Below, piece by piece: positions 9,729-17,704 of a stretch of DNA of 45,273 nt. How positions within the stretch are numbered: the first letter of the stretch is position 1; every line of letters begins with the position of its first letter. The stretch covers positions 1-45,273 of the forward strand of contig NZ_WIAD01000049.1 in the NCBI RefSeq assembly GCF_009618275.1. Reading direction: 5' to 3'. Under the pieces are notes generated by a model. That model worked only from the letters and a program-made list of their open reading frames with translations. It was not told the DNA's origin and ran no database searches. This stretch comes from Roseimaritima sediminicola. Lineage in GTDB: Bacteria; Planctomycetota; Planctomycetia; Pirellulales; Pirellulaceae. The position numbers and the translations under genes are program-made.

Positions 9729-11279
9729 ATGAAACGACTAATCCCGCTGGTCGCCCTCGCACTGGCGACCCTGACGTTCAATCAGGCGGTTGCCCAAGCC
9801 GCCGCGGCCGACTCCCTGCGTGGCTCGCGTCCCAACATCGTCTTCGTGATCACCGACGATCAGGGCATGGGCGATTTGGCGTGCCTGGGCAATGAAGTCC
9901 TGCGGACGCCGAACCTGGACCGTTTGTACCGCCAGTCCACCCGTTTGACCGACTTCCACGTCAGCCCAACCTGCGCGCCGACGCGATCGGCTTTGATGAG
10001 CGGGCGACCGCCTTTCAAGGTGGGCGTGACGCATACGATTCGTCAGCGAGAACGTTTGGCTCCGGACGTTTATACGCTGCCGCAAGCGTTGCAGTCGGCC
10101 GGCTATGCAACAGGCCTGTTCGGCAAGTGGCATCTGGGCGACGCCGAAGCTTACCTGCCGCAGAACCGCGGTTTCGACGAAGTCCTGATGCACGGTGCGG
10201 GCGGCATCGGACAGGTCCGTCTGGGCGATTTTCCGCCCAACAGCGAGAACGTCTACTTCGACAACGTCCTGCTGCACAACGATACGATTGTGCAAACCAA
10301 GGGCTATTGCACCGACATCTTCTTTCAAGCGGCTCTGAACTGGATCAAACAACAAGAAGGTTCCGCCGAACCCTACTTTGCCTACATCGCTCTGAACGCT
10401 CCGCATGGTCCGTTGGTGGCCCCGGAAAAATACAGCCGGCGGTTTCGCGAACTGGGCTACGACAAGGGCACGGCGGGGCGATACGGCATGATCGAAAACA
10501 TCGACGATAATGTCGGCCTGCTGATGCAGAAGCTGGAGCAGTGGAATGCTCTCGACGACACCCTGGTGGTCTTCATGACCGACAACGGAGCGGCGCATTT
10601 GCGAGGCACTCTCAATGGCCAGCGGGTTCAGCATTTCAACTTCCAGATGCGGGGCGGCAAGAACTCGCCGTACGAAGGCGGCACGCACGTCCCGGCTTTC
10701 TTCCGCTGGAAGGGCATCCTGGGCGAAGGCGTCGATATCGACGGCCTGACCGCTCACCTGGACATCTACCCGACGTTTGCCGAGCTGGCCGGTGCCAAGC
10801 TGCCGGACGACATGCAGCCGCTGGACGGTTCCTATATCGAAGGCTTCGAGGGGGCGGTGGGGATGTCCAGAAAAGACTACGTCGCCAAAGGGATGGAGGC
10901 GTTTCAAAAAGCCGCCCGCGACGGAGCGATCATCGCGTTTACCTGTGGCCTGGGCGACAACCAGCAAGACGCCGACGAAGCGCCGCGATCTGCCGGCGGG
11001 CACCAGCGGCGAAGCGGGGACGCGCAGAGCCGTTTCGATTACCAGTTGGCGATCTTTCTCGCTTGCGCCGAGCAGTACAGTTACTTTGATCTGCACGATG
11101 GTTACGACGCAAAGACCAGCAAGACCTGGATGACGCATCGGCCGGAGTACGACCGTCCGCTGGGTCCGCCCCGGGGGCCGGCCGTTCGCGACGGCTACAT
11201 CTTCACTCGGCAATTCGCCCACGCTTCGGTGCGGGTGGATATCGAAAACGAAACCGGCAGCATCGTCTGGAGTAAGTAA
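9729..11279 (+). CDS. Sulfatase N-terminal domain fused to glycoside-hydrolase-like C-terminus
   Basis: 516 residues from ATG 9729 (ATG 9720 is also possible). A signal peptide ([23 protein letters not shown]) is followed by sulfatase motifs [10 protein letters not shown]82-A-P-T-R, GKWHLGD, NAPHGP, MTDNGAA and [19 protein letters not shown]. At about residue 365-368 (nt ~10821-10830), where DGRSL and the sulfatase C-terminal subdomain would be expected, the sequence changes to [18 protein letters not shown], and then to [39 protein letters not shown] and [17 protein letters not shown]. That tail resembles the end of GHL15-type glycoside-hydrolase-like barrel proteins, recognised by pattern and not by search. 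The frame is open throughout. Sulfatase activity is doubtful without the normal C-terminal subdomain. Confidence 0.82.
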   Translation: MKRLIPLVALALATLTFNQAVAQAAAADSLRGSRPNIVFVITDDQGMGDLACLGNEVLRTPNLDRLYRQSTRLTDFHVSPTCAPTRSALMSGRPPFKVGVTHTIRQRERLAPDVYTLPQALQSAGYATGLFGKWHLGDAEAYLPQNRGFDEVLMHGAGGIGQVRLGDFPPNSENVYFDNVLLHNDTIVQTKGYCTDIFFQAALNWIKQQEGSAEPYFAYIALNAPHGPLVAPEKYSRRFRELGYDKGTAGRYGMIENIDDNVGLLMQKLEQWNALDDTLVVFMTDNGAAHLRGTLNGQRVQHFNFQMRGGKNSPYEGGTHVPAFFRWKGILGEGVDIDGLTAHLDIYPTFAELAGAKLPDDMQPLDGSYIEGFEGAVGMSRKDYVAKGMEAFQKAARDGAIIAFTCGLGDNQQDADEAPRSAGGHQRRSGDAQSRFDYQLAIFLACAEQYSYFDLHDGYDAKTSKTWMTHRPEYDRPLGPPRGPAVRDGYIFTRQFAHASVRVDIENETGSIVWSK

Positions 11280-11525
11280 TGCTTCGCTCAATAGGTTCTT
11301 CGTTCGTGAAACGCATAGGCTTCAAACTCGCGTGCTGGTTGGGCATCGTGCTGGACTTGCTGGCGTTCGTTTTGATCGCTTCTATGCCGCCGCGCCGCTT
11401 TGTTCTCCGACGCGAGGCAGTTGCCTGACGGGCCGGTATCCATTCCGGTTCGGCGTGCTGGCCGCGCACACCGGTGGGATGCGAGTCGGCGAGATCACGG
11501 TCGCCGAAATGCTGCAGTCGGAACA
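11280..11525 (+). pseudogene. Sulfatase remnant (truncated, frameshifted)
   Basis: One frame encodes a signal-peptide-like start (from GTG 11307: [15 protein letters not shown]) running into LDLLA. The next frame then gives [20 protein letters not shown] and [31 protein letters not shown], an unmistakable formylglycine-site region with the C-S-P-T-R motif. The segment normally lying between signal peptide and active site (roughly 50-60 residues) is missing and the frame is broken. Everything after EMLQ, more than 350 residues, is absent: the match stops at the stop codon of the convergent ZIP gene. It follows the preceding sulfatase in the same orientation and is not expected to make a functional enzyme. 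Confidence 0.85.
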
Positions 11526-12344
11526 CTACCCAAGGGCCACGTCCAGGACCATCATCACGGCAAAGCCCAGCATCAAGCTGACCGTGGCCAGGTCGACGTT
11601 GCCTTCGCGGTGGGATTCCGGGATCAGCTCCTCGACCACGACGTAGACCATCGCCCCGGCGGCGAAGCTGAGGGCGTACGGCAGGAGGGGAGCCATCGCG
11701 AACACGGCGGCCGCGCCCACCACGGCGGCCACCGGTTCCACCACCGCCGACAGTTGCCCGTACCAAAAACACCTGCGACGGCTGACCCCTTCGCCGCGCA
11801 GCGGCATCGCCACCGCAACGCCTTCGGGAAAGTTTTGAATGCCGATGCCCAAGGCCAGCACGAGCGCTGCGGTCACGCCCGCGCCGCTCTCCCCACCGAT
11901 CACGCCGCCGAAGGCCACGCCCACGGCCAAGCCTTCGGGGATGTTGTGCAGCGTGATCGCGCTGACCAACAAAATCGCCCGGCTCCAAGTCGTCTTGGGA
12001 CCTTCGGCTTCCTCCAGCAAGCCGCCCAGGTGCAGGTGCGGCAGCGATTTATCCATCGCCCACAAGGCCGCTCCGCCGCACAGGAAACCGATCGCCGGTG
12101 GCACCCAAGACGGCAGGCTGCCCTGTTCGGAGATCTCGATCGCCGGGACCAACAGGGACCAGTTGCTGGCCGCCAGCATGACGCCGCCGGAGAAGCCCAG
12201 CATGGAATCGAGCAATCGGCGGTGAACCGAACGCGTGAAGAAAACCAAGGAGGCACCGGCCGCGGTCAGGCCCCAGGTAAACAGACCGGCCGTCAAGGCT
12301 TGCAGAACCGGATGCCATTGTTCGAAACGTTCTAGTAAATCCAT
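11526..12344 (-). CDS. ZIP-family divalent metal transporter
   Basis: A 272-residue inner-membrane metal importer of the ZIP (ZupT-like) family, likely for zinc or related divalent cations. It has about eight hydrophobic segments and the two signature metal-site helices: HNIPEG in [15 protein letters not shown] and QNFPEG in [14 protein letters not shown]. The cytoplasmic loop between TM3 and TM4 has a short histidine stretch (LPHLHLGG). The N- and C-termini look normal. ATG 12344 abuts the 66-bp tandem array (12345-12608), so any promoter or ribosome site lies within repeats; no Shine-Dalgarno sequence is visible. Its 3' end is joined directly to the sulfatase remnant. Confidence 0.92.
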   Translation of the reverse strand: MDLLERFEQWHPVLQALTAGLFTWGLTAAGASLVFFTRSVHRRLLDSMLGFSGGVMLAASNWSLLVPAIEISEQGSLPSWVPPAIGFLCGGAALWAMDKSLPHLHLGGLLEEAEGPKTTWSRAILLVSAITLHNIPEGLAVGVAFGGVIGGESGAGVTAALVLALGIGIQNFPEGVAVAMPLRGEGVSRRRCFWYGQLSAVVEPVAAVVGAAAVFAMAPLLPYALSFAAGAMVYVVVEELIPESHREGNVDLATVSLMLGFAVMMVLDVALG

Positions 12345-12608
12345 AGCAGTGGCATAGGCTTCTAGCCTGTGAAAAAAAACCGCGGGCTAGCGCCCTGCGG
12401 CTGATAAGTGAGCAGTGGCATAGGCTTCTAGCCTGTGAAAAAAAAACCGCGGGCTAGCGCCCTACGGCTGATAAGTGAGCAGTGGCATAGGCTTCTAGCC
12501 TGTGAAAAAAACCGCGGGCTAGCGCCCTGCGGCTGATAAGTGAGCAGTGGCATAGGCTTCTAGCCTGTGAAAAAAAACCGCGGGCTAGTGCCCTGCGGCT
12601 GATAAGTG
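12345..12608. repeat. Tandem array of four ~66-bp units (hairpins A+B)
   Basis: Four head-to-tail units at 12345-12410, 12411-12477, 12478-12542 and 12543-12608 (66, 67, 65 and 66 bp). Each contains hairpin A (GTGG, then CATAGGCT, loop TCT, AGCCTGTG), a poly-A run of 8, 9, 7 and 8 bases, and hairpin B (CCGC, GGGC, TAGC, GCCC, bulged T, GCGG). Almost all the length variation is in the A run. The array starts at the ZIP start codon. Hairpin A recurs at 16996-17065 (inverted) and 45229-45273; hairpin B recurs inverted at 13715-13917. Confidence 0.95.
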
Positions 12609-12850
12609 AACAGTACAGCCCGTGAATAGTAGCAAGCCGTATACCAGTAATCGGCGGGCAGCGTGCGGCAGGTCCCGCCGAGCGGCCACTTCGAGCGACC
12701 GCCCACCCCCTCCGCAGACACCATCAATTCCCCTTTCCGAGCCCCATGGGGAAACCGTACCGTATCGGAAACGCTCGGGATTCGGTGGCACTTCGCCGCC
12801 GCCGCCGCGGAGCGAACTTCCATCGAGAACGGGGCAACCGGGAAAGCACG
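12609..12850. other. Intergenic stretch without recognised gene
   Basis: Together with the repeat array this makes a gap of about 500 bp before the deacetylase. Frames that cross it on the minus strand overlap the deacetylase and have no recognisable protein features. No RNA gene, terminator or convincing promoter was seen. Confidence 0.5.
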
Positions 12851-12917
12851 ATGACGTACGTTTATTATTCCCCGGTCTTCCTCGAGCACGACACGGGGCA
12901 TCATCCCGAAAGATCGC

Positions 12918-13700
12918 TTGACGCTGGCACATACCGCAGCGCATATCGAAGAAATCGCTCGGCTGGCCGAAAGCGGGGGGGGACGAGCCGACGCCGATAC
13001 CGTGCTCAGCGAGCGCTCCAACGACGTGGCAAGGTTGGCCACGGGAGCGGTTTGCGATGCGGTTGATCAGGTGATGCAGGGCGAACACTCGACAGCGTTT
13101 TGTTTGCTGCGGCCGCCGGGGCACCATGCCCTTGCGGACCGCGTCATGGGCTTCGGCTTGTTCAACCACGTCGCTGTCGCAGCTCGCTATGCCCAGCAAG
13201 CTTTCCAATTAGAACGCGTCCTGATCGCGGATTTCGACGTGCACCACGGCAACGGCACCCAAGCCATCTTTTGGGAAGATCCCTCGGTGACCTTTCTGTC
13301 GATGCACCGCGCCCCGTTCTATCCGTTTACCGGCGCGGCCGATGAAACCGGCGCCGGCCGAGGGCTGGGAACGACGCTGAATCTGCCCGTGGCCTTCGGC
13401 ACCGCCGCCGCCGAACAGGTCCAGCTGTTTGCCGACCGTCTGGAACGGTTCGCCAACCGCTTCGAGCCGGACCTGGTGCTGATCAGTGCCGGTTTCGACA
13501 GTCACCGCCTGGACCCCATCGGCAATCTGCAACTGGACGCCGAAGACTTTGCGGCCCTGACCGAAGCGATCGTCCAGGTCGCGCGGCAACATACCGGCGG
13601 GCGGTTGGTGAGCGTGCTCGAGGGCGGCTACAACCCGCACGCTCTGGCCGAATGTGTCCAGCGGCACCTGCAGGTGTTGTCGAAACCGGTCGCTTCCTGA
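12918..13700 (+). CDS. Histone-deacetylase-fold amidohydrolase, 5' end broken
   Basis: A class II HDAC / acetoin-utilisation / acetylpolyamine amidohydrolase family protein, a zinc hydrolase removing acyl groups from amines. Active-site elements are intact: LRPPGHHA (catalytic His pair), DFDVHHGNGT (zinc ligands), SAGFDSHRLDP and EGGYNP. The open frame can only start late, at TTG 12918. The normal N-terminus lies just upstream in another frame: ATG 12851 encodes MTYVYYSPVFLEHDTGHHPERS, the canonical first strand. From there the frame must shift by one, and the 40-45 residues that usually separate HHPER from the LAHTAAHIEEI helix are missing. So this is either a pseudogene or a shortened protein. 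Repeat arrays lie on both sides. Confidence 0.82.
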   Translation: MTLAHTAAHIEEIARLAESGGGRADADTVLSERSNDVARLATGAVCDAVDQVMQGEHSTAFCLLRPPGHHALADRVMGFGLFNHVAVAARYAQQAFQLERVLIADFDVHHGNGTQAIFWEDPSVTFLSMHRAPFYPFTGAADETGAGRGLGTTLNLPVAFGTAAAEQVQLFADRLERFANRFEPDLVLISAGFDSHRLDPIGNLQLDAEDFAALTEAIVQVARQHTGGRLVSVLEGGYNPHALAECVQRHLQVLSKPVAS

Positions 13701-13714
13701 GCCCACGATTTCAC

Positions 13715-13917
13715 CAGCCGCAGGGCGCTAGCCCACGGTTCCGTCACGCGGCGTCCCACGGTGAACCGGCACGGTACGAACCGTACGCTAGCGCGTTTCG
13801 GCTGCTGGGCCCACGGCCGCCCCATCATCAGCCGCAGGGCGCTAGCCCACGGTTCCGTCAGCCGCGGGGCGCTAGAGCCCACGGTTCATCAGCCGCGGGG
13901 GCGCTAGCCCACGGTTG
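13715..13917. repeat. Cluster of hairpin-B repeats
   Basis: Four copies in one direction of GCCGCAGGGCGCTAGCCC-type sequence, beginning near 13715, 13829, 13859 and 13891. They are inverted relative to the B hairpins at 12345-12608, so the deacetylase gene sits between opposed copies. They begin 15 nt after its stop codon. Together with 13918-14073, in which nothing else was recognised, this fills the 373-bp gap before the next gene. Confidence 0.85.
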
Positions 13918-14073
13918 GCTCACACCTTCCCGAAACGGGGGTAGCGTCCTCAACCGCTCAGGCGCGGCATACGCTTTGCAGCATTCTGCCCTCGCGATCA
14001 GCCAACTCCCGGCGGCCGCACTCCCAGTTTCGCAAAGCTAACCCGCCCCACCCACCGACTGGAGAACCTCCCC

Positions 14074-15474
14074 ATGACCATGGTATTCGAACGTGTCCAG
14101 ACCAACGGCATCGCTCAGATCTCTTACTTGGTCGGCGACGACAGCACGGGCACGGCAGCGGTGATCGACCCGCGTCCCAATGTCGAGGTCTATCTGGAAC
14201 TGGCCCGTACCCAGGGCGTGGCGATTACACACATTTTTGAAACGCACATCCACGCCGATTTCATGAGCGGTGCACGAGAGCTGAAGGATCGGCTCGGTTC
14301 GGCGAAGATCTACGCCAGTGGCGAGGGCGACGCCAAGTACGACTTCGAAGTGGAAAAGATTCGCGCCGGCGACCGCTTCTCGTTCGGCTCTTTGACGCTG
14401 ACCACACGGCACACCCCGGGACACACGCCCGAACACGTCTCCTACGAACTGGCCGAAACGGGCACGGAAGACCAACCCTGGGGCGTGCTCACCGGCGACT
14501 CGCTGTTTGTCGGTTCGGCCGGACGTCCCGATCTGTTGGGCGACGAAGAAACCGAGGAACTGACCGAGAAACTGTTTCACACGCTGCGGGACTACTACCT
14601 GAAACTGGATGACGGGGTGATCGTTTATCCCTGTCACGGTGCCGGCTCGGCCTGCGGTGCGGACATCGGCGAACGGCCCATGTCCACGATCGGCTATGAA
14701 CGCCGCACCAACGACTTCCTGCAGTACGACGACTTTGACGAGTTCAAGAAATACGTCAAAGAGGGCGCCCCACCGGTTCCCCAGCACTACCCGATCCTCA
14801 AGAAGGTTAACGCCAAGGGACCGGAGGTGATCGGATCGGCGCCGCACATCCCCGGCCGTGACCCCGAGACGTTTCAGAAATTGGCGGCACAAGGCGACGC
14901 CCAATTGGTCGACACGCGGCAGATGTTGGCCTTCGGCGGCGGTCACATCAAAGGGGCGATCAATATCGGCGACCGTCCGGAGCTGTCCGTCTGGGCCGGC
15001 GATATGCTGTCCTACGACAAGCCGATTCTGTTGGTCGTCGAGGATGCCACCCAACTGGAATGGATCGGTTGGCACTTCGCCTACGTGGGCCTGACCAAGT
15101 TTGCCGGTTACTTGGCCGGCGGCATGAAGGCCTGGAGCAACAAGGGGATGCCCATGGTGTCCCTGCCACAGATGACCGTCCAGGAACTGGCCGAGAACAA
15201 GTCTTCGGTCCAGGTCCTGGACGTGCGCTCCGACAGCGAGTTCAAGAGTGGCCGCATCGCCGATGCCCAGCACGTCTTCGTGGCTGAGATGCGAGACGGC
15301 GTCAATGGTCAACTGCCCGTGGACCGCGACAAACCGGTGGCGGTCTACTGCGGCAGCGGCTACCGGGCCAGCATCGCAGCGAGTATCTTGCAGCGTGATG
15401 GCTACGAAAAAGTCCGCAATGTGCCCGGCAGCATGCAAGCCTGGAAGAATGCCGGCTATGATGTGGAGAAATAA
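14074..15474 (+). CDS. Metallo-beta-lactamase fold / double rhodanese protein (persulfide dioxygenase-like)
   Basis: 466 residues. The N-terminal beta-lactamase domain (~1-250) has the ETHE1/glyoxalase-II-like metal motif THIHADFMSG, then HTPGHTPEH, GDSLFVGSAGRPDL and YPCHGAGSACG. Proteins of this layout oxidise persulfides such as glutathione persulfide. Two rhodanese domains follow. The first (~275-365) has no cysteine in its active loop (LVVEDATQLEW), so it should be catalytically dead. The second (~370-466) has the loop CGSGYR with the catalytic cysteine. GGAGA lies 9 nt upstream of ATG 14074. Cytoplasmic; it probably handles sulfane sulfur, which is plausible in an organism with heavy sulfate-ester use, though no link to the sulfatases is proven. 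Confidence 0.9.
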   Translation: MTMVFERVQTNGIAQISYLVGDDSTGTAAVIDPRPNVEVYLELARTQGVAITHIFETHIHADFMSGARELKDRLGSAKIYASGEGDAKYDFEVEKIRAGDRFSFGSLTLTTRHTPGHTPEHVSYELAETGTEDQPWGVLTGDSLFVGSAGRPDLLGDEETEELTEKLFHTLRDYYLKLDDGVIVYPCHGAGSACGADIGERPMSTIGYERRTNDFLQYDDFDEFKKYVKEGAPPVPQHYPILKKVNAKGPEVIGSAPHIPGRDPETFQKLAAQGDAQLVDTRQMLAFGGGHIKGAINIGDRPELSVWAGDMLSYDKPILLVVEDATQLEWIGWHFAYVGLTKFAGYLAGGMKAWSNKGMPMVSLPQMTVQELAENKSSVQVLDVRSDSEFKSGRIADAQHVFVAEMRDGVNGQLPVDRDKPVAVYCGSGYRASIAASILQRDGYEKVRNVPGSMQAWKNAGYDVEK

Positions 15475-15502
15475 TCCTTCTCGTTCCCAACCTTGATTGC
15501 CG

Positions 15503-16201
15503 ATGATTGCCCGCTCGCTTGAGTTCGTCCCGGCCGCTGCCAAAGCGGGCGAAGGCTTGCTTTGGACGTACCGTGAGCGGAGCGGTGACCCGGCGTTTTG
15601 GGCGGAACCCCTCAATGCCGCTTCCAACGTCTCGTTCTTGATCGCCGCCGCGGCGGGCCTGATGCTGGCACGGCGGCGACGAGCGAATTCACAGGCCAGC
15701 ATCGCGCTGCTGGCCTTGGCTGGGACGATCGGCGTGGGCAGCTTCATCTTTCACACCGCCCCCAACGCCGTTACGTTGTGGATGGACGTTGTGCCGATCG
15801 CAACCTTCCAGGTCTTGTTCCTGTGGTTGATCGCGCGGCATGCGTTCGCGCAGGGTCGTCTGATGGCCGCCGCTTTTGTGTGCGGGATCGTCGGCGTCTC
15901 GCTCAGCCTGCTGCCGCTGCGCGAACCTTTGAACGGTTCGCTGTTCTACGTGCCGACCCTGATCGGCCTGCTGGCCGTGGGAGTGATGTGGATCGAACGC
16001 AGCCCGGCCGAACCGTTTTTGCTACTCGCTGCGGCCCTGTGTTTTGCCGCAGCCGTTACAGCTCGCTCGATCGATTGGCTCGTCCCCTGGCCGTTCGGAA
16101 CGCATTTCCTATGGCATCTGATCGATGGCGTCGTCGTGTATCTGGCGCTGCGAGCCTGGCTGGTGTTCGCCGCAGCGGAGCCGGTGGAGGCAGAGGCCTG
16201 A
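15503..16201 (+). CDS. Ceramidase-family (CREST) membrane protein
   Basis: A 232-residue integral membrane protein with about seven hydrophobic helices. It shows the alkaline-ceramidase pattern: an N-terminal EPLNAASNVSFL, then GVGSFIFHTAPNAVTLWMDVVPI, and near the end GTHFLWHLIDGVV. In that superfamily the conserved Ser/His/Asp residues bind zinc and hydrolyse amide bonds in ceramide-like lipids. Whether this bacterium makes sphingolipid-like substrates is not shown here. ATG 15503 is preferred over TTG 15497. It starts 28 nt after the persulfide dioxygenase-like gene and may share its transcript. The 64-nt hairpin at 16259-16322 may end that transcript. Confidence 0.82.
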   Translation: MIARSLEFVPAAAKAGEGLLWTYRERSGDPAFWAEPLNAASNVSFLIAAAAGLMLARRRRANSQASIALLALAGTIGVGSFIFHTAPNAVTLWMDVVPIATFQVLFLWLIARHAFAQGRLMAAAFVCGIVGVSLSLLPLREPLNGSLFYVPTLIGLLAVGVMWIERSPAEPFLLLAAALCFAAAVTARSIDWLVPWPFGTHFLWHLIDGVVVYLALRAWLVFAAAEPVEAEA

Positions 16202-16258
16202 GCGTGAGCGGCCTGTCGCGTTAGTGAGTCGAATGCGCGAGCGGCCTGTCGCTTTAGT

Positions 16259-16322
16259 GAGCCGTTTAGGCGATAGCCTCGGTTTCGTCACCGCAGAACC
16301 GGGGCTATCGCCCAAACGGCTC
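16259..16322. terminator. Long inverted repeat downstream of ceramidase gene
   Basis: The 20-nt arm 16259-16278 (starting GAGCCGTTTAGG) pairs with 16303-16322 with one mismatch, around a 24-nt loop. No T-run follows. It could act as a bidirectional terminator or be another dispersed repeat. Just before it, a ~24-bp direct repeat (GCGGCCTGTCGC..TTAGTGAG) occurs at 16208 and 16241. Confidence 0.55.
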
Positions 16323-16391
16323 ATATAGGCAGTGCGTTTTCGAATAAATCGACAGCCCGCTCGCGCCGTCGGCTCAGGGTGTGGTGCCGCA

Positions 16392-16970
16392 CTACGCGCG
16401 ACCGATCGCTAGGATCGCGGCGGCGAAGGCGGCCAACGTTTGCATCGCCAGCAGATCACTGATCAACATCAACAGCCATAACGCTGACGCAGTCGCGGCG
16501 AAACGAAATCGCCCATGCCAGAATGCGGTGATGGTGATCGCCGTGACCAGCACCAATCCGCACGCCGGCTCAAAAAAGATAACAATTCCTGCGACGCTGC
16601 CAATTCCTTCGCCCCACGGTCCACTGGGAACCCACAAACCGGAGACGACCGGAATCATCAGTCCCCAACCCATTTGTCCGGCGATCAAGAGGTACAGCGA
16701 CACCGGGCCTCGCCAGATCACCAACATGACCACGGCCAACAGGAACGCAGCGGTTTGAACAGCCAGCCATCCGTACTCGCTGTGGAGCGGCAGCCAATCA
16801 ATCCATCGCCATAGTGCCTCCTGCTCCATCAACCAGCGGCGACAGCGGAGCCAGCCCATCATGGCCGCGACGATGGTGACGACCGCCAACAGAGAACGAA
16901 GCTGAAAACGCGGCCAGCGCCGGCTGGGGGTGGTTGGCGGGGTTGGCGGCGGGGTTGGTTCAGCGGGCAC
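16392..16970 (-). CDS. Hypothetical membrane protein (RFQLRSLL type)
   Basis: 192 residues with a proline-rich N-terminus (PAEPTPPPTPPTTPS), then RFQLRSLLAVVTIVAAMMGWLRCRR, a positively charged plus hydrophobic start that recurs in many planctomycete membrane proteins of unknown role. About four further hydrophobic segments follow. No catalytic motif is visible and no function is proposed. The stop lies near the 16259-16322 hairpin; the start faces hairpin-A repeats at 16996. Confidence 0.72.
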   Translation of the reverse strand: MPAEPTPPPTPPTTPSRRWPRFQLRSLLAVVTIVAAMMGWLRCRRWLMEQEALWRWIDWLPLHSEYGWLAVQTAAFLLAVVMLVIWRGPVSLYLLIAGQMGWGLMIPVVSGLWVPSGPWGEGIGSVAGIVIFFEPACGLVLVTAITITAFWHGRFRFAATASALWLLMLISDLLAMQTLAAFAAAILAIGRA

Positions 16971-16995
16971 GGGTTTGGGTGTTGGTGGGGGGGTT

Positions 16996-17065
16996 CACAG
17001 GCTGGAAGCCTATGCCACTGCTCACAGGCTGGAAGCCTATGCCACTGATGCCTATGCCACTACTG
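16996..17065 (-). repeat. Hairpin-A repeats between two minus-strand genes
   Basis: Two full copies (16996-17020 and 17023-17047) and a partial third (17048-17065), inverted relative to the 12345 array. On the minus strand each is GTGG, CATAGGCT, loop TCC, AGCCTGTG; the stem contains one T-G wobble on this strand, which becomes an A-C mismatch on the other. The stop codon of the DUF3293 gene (17060-17062) lies inside the partial copy. Confidence 0.85.
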
Positions 17066-17548
17066 CGTCCGGTCCATGGTGCCTTGGATCGTGCCGTCGA
17101 CGGCGACGACTCGTTTCGTATCTGCGTCTAATTCGAACACGGCACGCTGGTGGTGCCGTTCGGCCAACTGCAGGATTTCTGTGCGGTCCGGCGTGCTGAC
17201 CAAAAAGCTGACCTCCTGCCAGTGCCCACTGCGCGATCGCCCGATGACCGGCACGACGCTCTCGAACCGCAACTGCAGTACCTTTTCGAGCGTTTGGTTG
17301 CGACGATCGTTTTCGGCATCGCTCAGCTTGCCTTCCCGAGGGTTGGCGGCGGTGATCACATAGCACGGCGGTGGCAGCGGCAGAGCCACCGCATCGGGGC
17401 CGGCGTAGACCGTTCCGTCGCGGGCGTCGACGATGATCGAATCGAGATACGCTTGCCAGAGCTCCGCTGCGTCCTGCTGCGAAGGGCCGTCGTCCTGCCG
17501 CCGTTTTTGCATGCCAGTGAATTGCCGTAACGTGGATTGTCGATTCAT
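17060..17548 (-). CDS. DUF3293 domain protein
   Basis: 162 residues, soluble. The family pattern is YVITAANPREGKLSDAENDRRNQTLEKVL near the middle (an asparagine/arginine-rich helix after a strand), followed by PVIGRSRSGHWQEVSFLV. DUF3293 proteins have no established biochemical function. The competing frame 17052-17561 lacks these conserved features. The stop codon overlaps the hairpin-A repeat, so the extreme C-terminus (GTMDRTQ) may have been set by repeat insertion. Confidence 0.8.
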   Translation of the reverse strand: MNRQSTLRQFTGMQKRRQDDGPSQQDAAELWQAYLDSIIVDARDGTVYAGPDAVALPLPPPCYVITAANPREGKLSDAENDRRNQTLEKVLQLRFESVVPVIGRSRSGHWQEVSFLVSTPDRTEILQLAERHHQRAVFELDADTKRVVAVDGTIQGTMDRTQ

Positions 17549-17623
17549 CTTCCGCCCCCAACAGGACCGTGCTTTCTACCGCTTACGAAACCCCATCTTA
17601 CAGCACGGCGGGCTCCGCTCTGC

Positions 17624-17629
17624 TATAAT
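17624..17629 (+). promoter_or_regulatory. TATAAT box upstream of DUF1592 gene
   Basis: A perfect TATAAT lies 76 nt before the chosen start. No good -35 is found at 16-18 bp; TTACAG is 20 bp upstream. Confidence 0.35.
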
Positions 17630-17704
17630 CCTTCCACTGCGATGTCTTCCCCGACTCGCCCCCGCCTTCCGTTGTCCCCTCCCTCCATGCAATTGGCCCG
17701 CCCC

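Noticed and set aside
12345-12608. CRISPR array
   Set aside because: The units are contiguous and nearly identical along their full length; there are no unique spacers and no cas genes.
12560-13042. Minus-strand frame over the deacetylase 5' region
   Set aside because: It overlaps the recognised deacetylase N-terminus and repeats; serine/alanine-rich composition with no family match.
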